This document shows, piece by piece, positions 23,740 through 32,072 of a DNA stretch of 64,000 nt (within the stretch, counting starts at the first letter, position 1; each line of letters begins with the position of its first letter). This DNA is from Paenibacillus pectinilyticus (GTDB lineage: Bacteria > Bacillota > Bacilli > Paenibacillales > NBRC-103111). The position numbers and the translations under genes were made by a program. The notes under the pieces are model-generated. The model was not told the origin of the DNA. It worked only from the letters and a program-made list of their open reading frames with translations, and did not search any database. Location: contig NZ_LYPC01000022.1 of assembly GCF_001700435.1 (NCBI RefSeq), forward strand, positions 1 through 64,000. Reading direction: 5' to 3'.

Positions 23740-24804
23740 TTGAAGAGAAGACTAGTCTTTGCAATCGTTGTTGCGAGCGTACTTATAGTTCTGGCGGTAC
23801 CTGCATTCTATTTTAAAATAGCAAAAGCTTCATCCGATTCCTATTTGGCTACTGTGGATGGTGAAGGGATAACGAAAGCAGAGTTTATGGTATTTTTTAA
23901 AACTCAAAAAGACAAGTTGCTTTCTGAAAAAAACATACTCGACGAGAAAGCCCAATCTAATTTCTGGAAAAGTAAAATGGATGGCATCGCGACAGAAGAG
24001 GTTGTTAAGCGAAACACTTTAAATAAGCTAAAAGAGCTTAAGATTCAATTGCAAAAAGCAAAAGAGCACGATCTTATTTTGGATGCAAATGACCTGCAAA
24101 ATGCGAAAAGTGAGATGGACGATACAGAAGCGAGCTTGAGTGCTTCCAAAAATAAGGACGAGATCAAACAAGCATTTCAAAAGCACTATGGTGTTACAAG
24201 CGAACAGTATGAAAACGTATACAAAGAGGTCCTATTGGCCAAGAAATATATTAATCTGGTAATGAGCAGCATGCAAATATCAGATGAAGAAATACAAAAT
24301 TATTACGCTGAACATAAAGATAGTATCGATAGGTTTACAGCACGAGAAATTCTTATCGCTACGGTTGATCCCCAAACCAATGAACCCTTATCTGGTGATA
24401 AGCTAACCCAGGCCAGCCAAAAAGCGCTTGAAATTTTTAGCAAGGCAAAGAATGGAGACGATTTGGAAAAACTCGCGGTACAAAATTCTGATGAGCCCGC
24501 AGTTTCACAAAGCAAAGGTCTATACACCTTTTCTATTGTAGATGAGAATCGAACACAAATGGAAGATTGGGTCCTTAAGGCGAAAATCGGTGATATGGGC
24601 ATTGTTAATGATCAGTATGGTTACGTCATAATTCGACTTGAAAAGAGGACCACATTTAGTGATGAAAAGGAAGATACAAAAGAAATAATTCGTGAGAATA
24701 AGTATGAAGACATGTTGCACTCATGGTCCCAGGATCCAGTGAAAGATGTGGTTATTCAGGATCAGAAGATTTTTGATGCGATAAGTGTTAGTAGCGTTTC
24801 ATAG
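23740..24804 (+). CDS. membrane-anchored PrsA/SurA-like peptidyl-prolyl isomerase
   Basis: The product is 354 aa. One N-terminal membrane segment (residues 5-27) has no lipobox, so unlike PrsA it is tethered by a helix. A SurA-N-like chaperone region with long helices (about 35-180) is followed by a parvulin (PpiC) domain (about 195-310; FTAREILIAT, KALEIFSKAKNGDDLEKLAVQNSDEP, KIGDMGIVNDQYGYVIIRLEKR). It would fold exported proteins at the outer membrane face, a plausible aid for the giant secreted proteins next door. TTG 23740 lies behind GAGGTGAAAGG. Confidence 0.88.
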   Translation: MKRRLVFAIVVASVLIVLAVPAFYFKIAKASSDSYLATVDGEGITKAEFMVFFKTQKDKLLSEKNILDEKAQSNFWKSKMDGIATEEVVKRNTLNKLKELKIQLQKAKEHDLILDANDLQNAKSEMDDTEASLSASKNKDEIKQAFQKHYGVTSEQYENVYKEVLLAKKYINLVMSSMQISDEEIQNYYAEHKDSIDRFTAREILIATVDPQTNEPLSGDKLTQASQKALEIFSKAKNGDDLEKLAVQNSDEPAVSQSKGLYTFSIVDENRTQMEDWVLKAKIGDMGIVNDQYGYVIIRLEKRTTFSDEKEDTKEIIRENKYEDMLHSWSQDPVKDVVIQDQKIFDAISVSSVS

Positions 24805-24832
24805 TTTTTAAGGCTGACGGAAATCGATGAAA

Positions 24833-25732
24833 CTACCAAGATAAATGCCGATATGCCGTAGGCGATAAATTCGTCCATCGTTTGAATTGTTTGCTAAATT
24901 GCGACAAATCTTTGTAGCCTAACTTCTCGGCGATATACTCAATTGAAAGTGTTGGGTCCATGAGCATTAACTTCGCTTGGCGGAGTTTAATTGTGCTGAG
25001 ATATTGCCGTGGCGATACGCCATAGGCCTTATGAAAAACACGATTACAGTGCGCAGGTGTATAGCCGAGTTGTTTGGCGATTTGGGTGATGCCGAATGTG
25101 GGTTGCTCTTCCGTCGTTGTTAATGCTTGATGTTCGATGCGTTCGGCTAGTTGTGAAGCTAAGCTTGAATCTTTAGGATGTTGAACAACGTCATCAACCT
25201 CATCTAAGAGTATTTCGCTAAGCGCGGTGAAAATACGAAAGGAAGCATGCATCGTTTGCAGCTTCAGGCTTAAGCTGCTTGATGTATTTGTTCTCGCCAT
25301 TTGGGCAAGATCCGTTAGGATGGGCCGGAGGACGCTCTCCATTTTGCTGCCAATCGGGTGAAGGGTTTGCTTGATCTGACTTAGTTGTTGACGGAACCAT
25401 GGATCTGTAACCTCTAAGTGGACACATACATACTCCATCGATCCCACATCGACAACGCCAAGGCTGGTATGCAATTCGTTCGGAAGAATCCAGATTAGAT
25501 CACCTTGCCCCTGTACAAAATACTGTTCCCCGACGCGCATCTGCTGCGAGCCTTCCAAGACAAGATTTAATTCAAACATGGGATGATGATGTTCTGGAAA
25601 AGACCATTGCGCATTCACTTTCCGAATATGTGCAGCAAAAATGCGAAAAGACGTCTGTACATCCGGGAGCATCCCGCCATTTACGGCGTTTTCAAGGCCT
25701 AAAGGCAGTGGTTCTTGCGAAAAAATGTCCAT
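24833..25732 (-). CDS. AraC-family regulator, divergent from GH52 xylosidase
   Basis: About 299 aa. The N-terminal cupin sensor part has FPEHHHPMFELNLVLEGSQQM, and the C-terminal AraC double HTH has FGITQIAKQLGYTPAHCNRVFHKAYGVSPRQYL and LSIEYIAEKLGYKDLSQFSKQFKRW. The start ATG 25732 has AAAGGAG eight bases upstream; the longer frame to 25879 would run across the divergent gene's start. The intergenic region holds nested inverted repeats. It is the probable activator of the beta-xylosidase gene, with xylose or xylo-oligosaccharide as the likely signal (inferred). Confidence 0.88.
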   Translation of the reverse strand: MDIFSQEPLPLGLENAVNGGMLPDVQTSFRIFAAHIRKVNAQWSFPEHHHPMFELNLVLEGSQQMRVGEQYFVQGQGDLIWILPNELHTSLGVVDVGSMEYVCVHLEVTDPWFRQQLSQIKQTLHPIGSKMESVLRPILTDLAQMARTNTSSSLSLKLQTMHASFRIFTALSEILLDEVDDVVQHPKDSSLASQLAERIEHQALTTTEEQPTFGITQIAKQLGYTPAHCNRVFHKAYGVSPRQYLSTIKLRQAKLMLMDPTLSIEYIAEKLGYKDLSQFSKQFKRWTNLSPTAYRHLSW

Positions 25733-25780
25733 GTGAGATACTCCTTTGAGAATGTTCTTTTTGTCCAAATGAAAGTTTAT

Positions 25781-25826
25781 ATTGCCCATGGGTTCTGGGT
25801 TTATCCCATTGTATACTAAGGGCAAT
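25781..25826. promoter_or_regulatory. nested inverted repeats and -10 box between AraC-type gene and GH52 gene
   Basis: ATTGCCC (25781-25787) and GGGCAAT (25820-25826) form an outer inverted repeat. ATGGG (25788-25792) and CCCAT (25805-25809) form an inner one. TATACT (25812-25817) is a plausible -10 box for the plus-strand gene with no clear -35, suggesting activator dependence. Confidence 0.45.
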
Positions 25827-25849
25827 TGAACGAAAAGGGGTATCCTCAT

Positions 25850-27961
25850 ATGAAAAATCAATTTTTCAATGCACATCATTCACCGGTAGGTGCGTTTGCA
25901 AGTTTTACACTTGGATTTCCTGGTAAAAGCGGCGGTTTCGACTTAGAGCAAGCGCGGCCTCCTAAGCAAAATATTTATATCGGTCTTGAATCTAAAGAAG
26001 GTGGTACCTATGATTCGCTGCCTTTCTTCGAGCAAGCAGTAGAAGATGAAAGCCAACGCTATGATATTGAGAATCCGGATCCGAATCCGAATAAAAAGAA
26101 GTTGCTGTTTCCTTTTGCCCAAGAGGACATTCGCAGAGATTTCAAAGTCAGCACAGATACCTGGAAGGCTGGCGATTTGGAATTCAGTTTGATTTCACCG
26201 ACCCAGTCGGTTCCAGATCCTGCAACGGCGGGTGATGATGAGCTTCGCTTAGCCCTAGTCCCAGCTATTTTGGCAACGATTACAGTCGATAATACGCAAG
26301 GCACTTCGTCTCGAAGAGTATTCTTCGGTTATCAAGGCAATGATCCGTACAGTGCTATGCGCCGGTTGGATGATACGATGGGGGATGCCGCGGGAGTTGG
26401 ACAAGGTCGGATTACGGCCATTGTTTCACGAGATCCGGACGTGCGTTCAGGGTTATATTTTAGTATCGAAGATATTTTAAACATGAAAATTGTTGAGAAC
26501 TTGACCTTCGGGCTTGGCACGGTGGGAGCTTTATTCGCAGATACTCCTGCTGGAGAAAAACGTACGTATCAATTCGCCATTTGTTTCCATCGTTCGGGTA
26601 TCGTTACTGCGGGGCGTGATGCTTCCTATACTTACGCCCGTTTATTCTCAAATATTGAAGCGGTTGCTGATTACGCATTGGGGAATTTCGAGCAGCTTGC
26701 TGCGCTTGCCCAAAGTTCAGACGCAAATATCGATGACTCTCCATTGTCCGCCGATCAGAAATTTATGCTTGCACATGCCATTCGCAGTTACTACGGCAAC
26801 ACGCAGCTTCTCGATATGGATCATGAGCCATTCTGGATCGTCAATGAAGGCGAATACCGTATGATGAATACGTTCGATTTGACTGTAGATCAATTATTCT
26901 ATGAGCTGGCGGTGAATCCTTGGACAGTTCGTAATGAGCTGGACATGTTCGTGAAACGTTATAGCTATGCAGATAAAGTTTGCTTCCCTGGGGACCCGAC
27001 TGAATATCCCGGTGGGCTTTCTTTTACACATGATATGGGGGTAGCCAATACGCTTTCACGACCAGGATACTCTGCGTATGAACTTTACGGCTTAGACGAC
27101 TGCTTCTCCCATATGACGCATGAACAATTAGTGAACTGGACATTATGTGGAGCAACGTATGTGGCACATACGGACGATCAAGCGTGGCTGCAAGCGAATC
27201 TAACGATTTTTGACCAATGTTTAACAAGCATGCTCAATCGCGATCATCCGAATCCGGAACTGCGCAATGGTGTGATGTCATTAGATAGCACGCGCACCAT
27301 GGGTGGAGCAGAAATCACAACCTACGACAGCTTAGACGTCTCACTTGGGCAATCCCGTAACAATATTTATATGGCGGGCAAATGTTGGGCAGCGTACGTA
27401 GCTATGGAATCCATTTTCGCTCAAAATGGCAGAGAAGATCTGGCACTTATTGCTAGTGAGCAGGCAATGAAATGCGCCCAAACCGTGACATCGTACGTGA
27501 CAGAAGCGGGATACATTCCAGCCGTTGTTGGTGAAGGCAATGATTCCAAAATCATTCCAGCCATCGAAGGCTTGGTATTCCCTTATTTCACAGGCAATAA
27601 ATCAGCGCTTGATCTGAATGGTCGCTATGGCTTTTATATCGAAGCATTGAAGCGTCACTTGGATGTTGTACTTGTTGCGGGCACTTGCCTCTTTGAAGAT
27701 GGTGGCTGGAAGCTGTCGTCGACGAGTAATAATTCGTGGTTGAGCAAAATCTATTTGTGCCAATTCGTAGCACGTGAAATTCTTGGTCTAGTGTGGGATG
27801 AGACCGGTGCTGCAGCTGATGCAGCGCATGTGGCATGGTTGACTCACCCAACATTATCCATTTGGAGCTGGAGTGATCAGATCATCTCTGGTGAGATCAC
27901 GGGCAGCAAATATTACCCGCGCGGTGTGACCAGTATTCTTTGGCTGCTGGAAGGCAAATAA
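25850..27961 (+). CDS. GH52 beta-xylosidase
   Basis: The product is 703 aa, matching the length of Geobacillus GH52 beta-xylosidases, and it can be followed against that family over its whole length (FFNAHHSPVGAFASFTLG, RYDIENPDPNP, AHAIRSYYGNTQLL, SFTHDMGVANT, AHVAWLTHPTLSIWSWSDQI). The nucleophile Glu is E335 in VNEGEYRMMN. The acid/base Asp lies in TTYDSLD (D493 or D496). There is no signal peptide, so it acts in the cytosol, releasing xylose from imported xylo-oligosaccharides. ATG 25850 follows AAAAGGGG at nine bases; the upstream TTG 25826 has no ribosome site. Terminator at 27970. Confidence 0.96.
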   Translation: MKNQFFNAHHSPVGAFASFTLGFPGKSGGFDLEQARPPKQNIYIGLESKEGGTYDSLPFFEQAVEDESQRYDIENPDPNPNKKKLLFPFAQEDIRRDFKVSTDTWKAGDLEFSLISPTQSVPDPATAGDDELRLALVPAILATITVDNTQGTSSRRVFFGYQGNDPYSAMRRLDDTMGDAAGVGQGRITAIVSRDPDVRSGLYFSIEDILNMKIVENLTFGLGTVGALFADTPAGEKRTYQFAICFHRSGIVTAGRDASYTYARLFSNIEAVADYALGNFEQLAALAQSSDANIDDSPLSADQKFMLAHAIRSYYGNTQLLDMDHEPFWIVNEGEYRMMNTFDLTVDQLFYELAVNPWTVRNELDMFVKRYSYADKVCFPGDPTEYPGGLSFTHDMGVANTLSRPGYSAYELYGLDDCFSHMTHEQLVNWTLCGATYVAHTDDQAWLQANLTIFDQCLTSMLNRDHPNPELRNGVMSLDSTRTMGGAEITTYDSLDVSLGQSRNNIYMAGKCWAAYVAMESIFAQNGREDLALIASEQAMKCAQTVTSYVTEAGYIPAVVGEGNDSKIIPAIEGLVFPYFTGNKSALDLNGRYGFYIEALKRHLDVVLVAGTCLFEDGGWKLSSTSNNSWLSKIYLCQFVAREILGLVWDETGAAADAAHVAWLTHPTLSIWSWSDQIISGEITGSKYYPRGVTSILWLLEGK

Positions 27962-27969
27962 GTTGGAGA

Positions 27970-28008
27970 AAAGCAACTAGAGCGAAAAGCTTTGGTTGCT
28001 TTTTTGTT
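27970..28008 (+). terminator. intrinsic terminator after the GH52 gene
   Basis: AAAAGCAAC pairs with GGTTGCTTTT and is followed by TTTGTTGG, just past the stop codon. Confidence 0.75.
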
Positions 28009-28060
28009 GGTTATTTTTGTAAAATGAAGCGAGATGGTAAGAGAGCGAGATGAATGTTCA

Positions 28061-28261
28061 ATGAAAGCCTACAGGTTTGGTTACTTGTTGGTCATCGTAT
28101 GGCTCATATGGATGTTCTATGGATTTAACACGTATAATGATGGTTTAGAGGAAAGTAAGATGTTTTACATTTTAGGAATAGCAGCTTTAGGGCTTATCAT
28201 TTTTCCTATTTATTTTATAGGTGTTTATGCATTCGGGTCATTTGTACGAAAAAAGAGGTAG
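28061..28261 (+). CDS. small two-helix membrane protein, unknown function
   Basis: The product is 66 aa: MKAYRFGY, then hydrophobic segments at about residues 8-21 and 36-58, and a basic end FVRKKR. I do not recognise a family. The ribosome site is weak; ATG 28034 in the same frame is an alternative that adds nine mostly charged residues. A four-codon frame (ATG 28050) stops by overlapping ATG 28061, so translation could be coupled. Confidence 0.55.
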   Translation: MKAYRFGYLLVIVWLIWMFYGFNTYNDGLEESKMFYILGIAALGLIIFPIYFIGVYAFGSFVRKKR

Positions 28262-28338
28262 ATCTATAATAAGTTGTATGCGATGTATGCCGTTATTTGA
28301 AATGGGAGTGCTGATACGATACCTAGGAGGAGAATCTT

Positions 28339-28920
28339 TTGAATAAAAAAGTGGAATTGCCACAGCTTCTTTTTGAAGATCAGTTTTCATTTGAGAAGTG
28401 GCTTGAACTTAATCATAGTACGTCAACGGGGATCCGGCTGCAAATTGCTAAGAAAGGTTCTCGACTTGCAACTGTTACATACGACGAGGCGCTTGAAAGT
28501 GCTCTACTTTATGGCTGGATTGATAGCCAAAAGGAAAAGGCGGACGAGCACAGTTGGTTGCAGCGGTTTACTCCGCGTGGGGCTAAGAGTATTTGGTCCA
28601 AAATAAATAAGGAAAAAGCTGAAGGGCTGATTGAGCAGGGGAGAATGAAGCCATCAGGTTTGAAAGCGATTGAAGCAGCCAAACGGAGTGGTGAATGGGA
28701 AAAGGCGTATGAATCACAAAGTAACGCTTCTATACCGGATGATTTTGCATTGGAATTAGAGCGAAACACAGAGGCGAAGGCTTTCTTTGAAACGCTTGAT
28801 CGGCAAAATAAATATGCGATTTGTTTTCGTATTCATACGGCAAAGAAGCAAGAGACTCGTGTGAAACGCATACAAGAATTCATCATGATGCTCGAGAATG
28901 GGGAGAAGATCTATCCGTAG
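28339..28920 (+). CDS. YdeI/OmpD-associated (OmdA) family protein
   Basis: The product is 193 aa. The N-terminal part (SFEKWLELNHSTSTGIRLQIAKKGS, TYDEALESALLYGWIDSQKEKADEHSWLQRFTPRGAKSIWSKINKEKAEGLIEQGRMKPSGL) and the end (DRQNKYAICFRIHTAKKQETRVKRIQEFIMML) are typical of this family. Relatives have been linked to antimicrobial-peptide tolerance; the biochemical role is unknown. TTG 28339 lies behind AGGAGGAGA. It is soluble, with no signal peptide. A second, distant family member is at 62360. Confidence 0.85.
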   Translation: MNKKVELPQLLFEDQFSFEKWLELNHSTSTGIRLQIAKKGSRLATVTYDEALESALLYGWIDSQKEKADEHSWLQRFTPRGAKSIWSKINKEKAEGLIEQGRMKPSGLKAIEAAKRSGEWEKAYESQSNASIPDDFALELERNTEAKAFFETLDRQNKYAICFRIHTAKKQETRVKRIQEFIMMLENGEKIYP

Positions 28921-28956
28921 ATGCGTTAGCTCGATCAGAATTGGGGAATGATGGAG

Positions 28957-29280
28957 ATGAAATTATTATTTATTTGCAGCAGAAATAAGTGGAGAAGTTT
29001 AACGGCGGAGAAGATATTCGATAATCGAAATGAATACGATGTAAGATCGGCAGGTACAGAGGACGGAGCTCGAATAAGAGTTACTGAGGGGCATATTGGC
29101 TGGGCTGATCTCATTTTTGTCATGGAAAAAAAGCATGTCAGAAGATTACAAGCTAAGTTTCCAATCGAAATCGGAAGCAAGCGGATTATATGTTTAGATA
29201 TCCCGGATGATTATCGATACATGGATGAAGCATTAATAGAAATTTTGGAATCAAGAGTTTCTGAGCATATTGACATTTAA
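28957..29280 (+). CDS. short low-molecular-weight protein-tyrosine-phosphatase-like protein
   Basis: About 107 aa. The N-terminus MKLLFICSRNKWRSLTAEK holds the phosphatase P-loop C-x5-R-S (C7, R13). ADLIFVMEKKHVRRL and CLDIPDDYRYMDEALIEIL follow. It is much shorter than classical LMW-PTPs (about 150 aa), and the usual DPY acid loop is replaced by a DIPDDYRYMD segment. It is probably a cysteine phosphatase-fold enzyme with unknown substrate. ATG 28957 gives the canonical N-terminus; ATG 28948 is also in frame. Confidence 0.78.
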   Translation: MKLLFICSRNKWRSLTAEKIFDNRNEYDVRSAGTEDGARIRVTEGHIGWADLIFVMEKKHVRRLQAKFPIEIGSKRIICLDIPDDYRYMDEALIEILESRVSEHIDI

Positions 29281-29305
29281 TCACACAATCTTGGAGTTGA
29301 CAGCA

Positions 29306-29758
29306 TTGGAAATTAAAATCATACCCAAAGAAGCTACATGGCAGCTGCGACACCAGGTCATGTGGCCTGAGAAGGACTTGGCATACGTGAAACTTGTCGA
29401 CGATGATGCCGGCATTCACTACGGATTATTCGAAAGGGATCAGCTTGTATCGGTGGTGTCCCTTTTCATAGAGGGTAAAGAAGCTCAGTTTCGTAAATTT
29501 GCTACGTTGGAAACGCATCAGAACAAGGGACTAGGCACACAACTCCTTACATTTATGTTGGATGCAGCGTCGCAAGCGGGAGTGGAGCGGATTTATTGTA
29601 ATGCGAGGAGTAGCAAAGCACTGTTCTATGCTAAATTTGGCTTTCAGGAGACGACAACTAGGTTTACCAAAGGCGGCAAGGACTACCTGATAATGGAACG
29701 CTGGTCACATCCAGTAAACTTAAGGAATGGAAAGGAAACCCCACATCATGACTCATAA
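29306..29758 (+). CDS. GNAT-family N-acetyltransferase
   Basis: About 150 aa. The acetyl-CoA binding motif A is KFATLETHQNKGLGTQLLTFML (Q/R-x-x-G-x-G/A pattern), followed by GVERIYCNARSSKALFYAKFGFQ. The substrate is unknown. TTG 29306 has TTGGAG nine bases upstream; the longer frame from 29270 starts inside the previous gene. The 3' end overlaps the AlaX start by 11 bp, suggesting one operon of phosphatase, acetyltransferase and AlaX. Confidence 0.82.
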   Translation: MEIKIIPKEATWQLRHQVMWPEKDLAYVKLVDDDAGIHYGLFERDQLVSVVSLFIEGKEAQFRKFATLETHQNKGLGTQLLTFMLDAASQAGVERIYCNARSSKALFYAKFGFQETTTRFTKGGKDYLIMERWSHPVNLRNGKETPHHDS

Positions 29759-30932
29759 ACTCTACTACGATTCCGCCTACCTGCAGGAATGGCAAACGTC
29801 TATCCGTCAAACGATCGAGCGTGAAGATGGTACTTATGTCCTCCTGGAGGAGACTGCTTTTTACCCGCATGGGGGAGGACAACCTTGTGACCTCGGTCAT
29901 ATCAATGGGATACCAGTTCTGGACGTTCTCTTGGAGGAGGACGAAGTTCTCCATAAATTAGAGCGTATGCCGGAAGGTTCAGAAGTAGCGTGCCAGATTG
30001 ACTGGCAGCTCAGGTTCGACCATATGCAGCAGCACAGCGGGCAGCATTTGCTTTCGGCAGTGTGCCGAGATCTCTATGAAGCCAATACGGTGAGTTTTCA
30101 TTTAGGGAAGGATTACTGCACGATTGATGTAGATAGCCTTGAGCTAGAGTCAAGTAAATTGGCTGCTATTGAGACCGAAGTGAACCGACGGATTTATCAA
30201 AACCACGTGATATCCAGCTATTTTGTTACACCGGAAGAGTTGGCGCTGCTTCCTCTCGTTAAACAACCGAAGGTGACGAAAAACATCCGAATTGTTGAAA
30301 TGAAAGGCGTGGAGTATAACGCATGCGGAGGTACGCATGTTTCGTCTACGGGCGAAATTGGGATGATAAAGCTGATGAAAACGGAGAAGCAGAAGGGGAA
30401 TACCCGTATCTATTTTAACTGCGGTTTCCGAGCACTAGCTGAATTTAACGAGCATATTCGAATTTTAGGTGCCTTGTCGGCGAAATTTAATACGAATAAA
30501 GATGAAATTATGGACCGGATTGAAAAGTGGGAGCTTGATCAGAAGCAAACGCAGTCTGAGCTTACATTGATCAAAGAAAAGCTGGACGATTATGTGGCGA
30601 AAGAACTTTTAACCGAATGTAACGGGCAAGTTATCGCTCACACATTGGAGGATACGACGCTTAAGGATTTACAAAGTTTAGCGACAAAACTTGCGTCTAA
30701 AACAGATCTGCCGATTCTACTCTTATCAGCCTCAGAGAATAAAGCCGTTTTAGCACACAATGGCAGTTACAAGCAATCATGCGGCATGTTTTTCAAAACC
30801 CATCTTGCCAGCTTTAATGGGAAAGGCGGAGGCAGCGATAAGATGGCGCAAGCGGGTTTTGCCAGTCGAGAAGAGGCATTAGCCTTCTACACGTTTGCAA
30901 AAGATCAGCTCAGTATGAGACTGGATGAATAA
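29748..30932 (+). CDS. AlaX-type alanyl-tRNA editing protein with DHHA1 domain
   Basis: The product is 394 aa. The editing-domain zinc motifs are HxxxH (H92, H96 in HMQQHSGQHLL) and CxxxH (C193, H197 in CGGTHVS). A linker helix and a C-terminal DHHA1-like domain (SYKQSCGMFFKTHLASFNGKGGGSDKMAQAGF) follow, so it is the long AlaX-L form. It hydrolyses mischarged Ser- or Gly-tRNA(Ala) in trans. ATG 29748 follows AAAGGA; it starts inside the end of the acetyltransferase gene. A weak hairpin ending in T-rich sequence lies at 30964-31014. Confidence 0.92.
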   Translation: MTHKLYYDSAYLQEWQTSIRQTIEREDGTYVLLEETAFYPHGGGQPCDLGHINGIPVLDVLLEEDEVLHKLERMPEGSEVACQIDWQLRFDHMQQHSGQHLLSAVCRDLYEANTVSFHLGKDYCTIDVDSLELESSKLAAIETEVNRRIYQNHVISSYFVTPEELALLPLVKQPKVTKNIRIVEMKGVEYNACGGTHVSSTGEIGMIKLMKTEKQKGNTRIYFNCGFRALAEFNEHIRILGALSAKFNTNKDEIMDRIEKWELDQKQTQSELTLIKEKLDDYVAKELLTECNGQVIAHTLEDTTLKDLQSLATKLASKTDLPILLLSASENKAVLAHNGSYKQSCGMFFKTHLASFNGKGGGSDKMAQAGFASREEALAFYTFAKDQLSMRLDE

Positions 30933-30963
30933 ATCATTTTCAACCGGTAAATAGTTGACGATT

Positions 30964-31014
30964 AAGGAGGCATTCTCAAAGGTGATTGTACCTAGCGGAT
31001 GCCTTTTTTCTTTT
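30964..31014 (+). terminator. probable terminator after alaX
   Basis: AAGGAGGCAT pairs with ATGCCTTTTT, with G-U wobbles, around a 30-nt loop that contains a small GGT/ACC stem. The 3' arm runs into TTTTTTCTTTTG. Confidence 0.55.
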
Positions 31015-31020
31015 GAAAAA

Positions 31021-31376
31021 CGAGGCCCGCAACAAGAAGATAGTCTGAAAATCCGACCATTACGAATAAAACCGAGGCCCGTAGCAGGAAGGTAGACGGA
31101 AAATCCGTCTATCTCGAGTAGAACCGAGGCCCCCAGCAAGAAGATAGACGGAAAATCCGACCATCTCGAATAAAACCGAGGCCCGTAGGAGGAAGATACT
31201 CGGAAAATCCGTCTATCTCGAGTAGAAACGAGTCCCAGAGCAGGAAGATACTCGGAAAATCCGTCTATCTCGAGTAGAACCGAGGCCCCCAGCAAGAAGA
31301 GAGACGGAGAATCCGACCATCTCGAATAAAACCGAGGGCCGTAGCAGTAAGATACTCGGAAAATCCGTCTATCTCG
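31021..31376. repeat. tandem repeat array, exact 52-bp period, seven units
   Basis: CGAGGCCC-like starts lie at 31021, 31073, 31125, 31177, 31229, 31281 and 31333, an exact 52-bp period. Each unit holds CGGAAAATCCGWCTATCTCG, the same core as the array at 201-493. The other roughly 29 bp (AGTAGAACCGAGGCCC then GTAGCAGGAAGAT) is specific to this array. A 166-codon minus-strand frame crossing it just repeats shifted peptides and is not a gene. The gap 31377-31512 contains no feature beyond the ribosome site of the next gene. Confidence 0.9.
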
Positions 31377-31512
31377 CAATAATCAAGCTCCACAGCTTCT
31401 CGCCAAGTTGTCTAGACTTAGTCACTTTAGGAATATTTAATATTTGGTTTAGCTGCAGTTAATTTCGATTGTTTATCTTTATAGTAGGAAGAGAACGAGG
31501 GAGATTGGAATC

Positions 31513-32016
31513 ATGAGAACGATAACGATGACTCAGAAAAAGTGGCTTTTGAGCCTACATATCCTATTTTCGGCCATTATGCTGGGTACGAGTGTAACCT
31601 TTTTAATTTTGAGCATTACGGTTGCGAGCGCGGCGGATTCTAGTTTAGTTTTGGCATGTTATAAGGCGATGCATGTGTTATCCAAAACCTCCGTACGCGC
31701 TTCGATCATTGGTACGCTAGTAACGGGACTTATGCTTTCCGTTTGGACTCACTGGGGTTTGGTCAAATATTATTGGATCATAGCCAAAGAAATCCTTAGT
31801 GTGATTGCTGTGATCTTAGGGCCCTTCGGCATGTACATATGGACTCTGCAAGGAATTTCTTTACTTACGGACACGGGAGTAGGAGCTGCAGATCATGGCG
31901 CCTATGTGTCAAACATGGCCTACTTATTGTTAGGGATAGGACTCCAATTACTTTCATTAATTGCTATGTTTTTGCTTTCGGTCTTTAAGCCATGGGGCAA
32001 ACGGAAAGCGAAGTAA
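31513..32016 (+). CDS. four-helix integral membrane protein, unknown function
   Basis: The product is 167 aa with four predicted membrane helices at about residues 12-38, 60-80, 88-110 and 134-158, and a basic C-terminus (KPWGKRKAK). The first helix pattern (WLLSLHILFSAIMLGTSV) recalls DUF2269-like or CopD-like membrane proteins with an intramembrane His, but I cannot assign a family firmly. GAGGGAG lies nine bases before ATG 31513; ATG 31528 is an alternative. It stands alone between the repeat array and the convergent germination operon. Confidence 0.7.
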   Translation: MRTITMTQKKWLLSLHILFSAIMLGTSVTFLILSITVASAADSSLVLACYKAMHVLSKTSVRASIIGTLVTGLMLSVWTHWGLVKYYWIIAKEILSVIAVILGPFGMYIWTLQGISLLTDTGVGAADHGAYVSNMAYLLLGIGLQLLSLIAMFLLSVFKPWGKRKAK

Positions 32017-32062
32017 AAAAACCTGCCATGCCCCTTACTTAAAGGGCTTGTCAGGTTGATCG
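32015..32062 (-). terminator. terminator of the germination operon
   Basis: AACCTGCCATGCCCCTT pairs with AAAGGGCTTGTCAGGTT with three mismatches. On the minus strand it is followed by a run of T (32015-32021), so it ends the gerABC transcript. It also lies just past the stop of the convergent plus-strand gene. Confidence 0.8.
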
Positions 32063-32072
32063 CCGACTATTC

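Noticed and set aside
30879..31379. Minus-strand frame of 166 codons
   Set aside because: It lies on the second 52-bp array and runs into the end of alaX. The repeating peptide is an artefact of three repeats making 52 codons.
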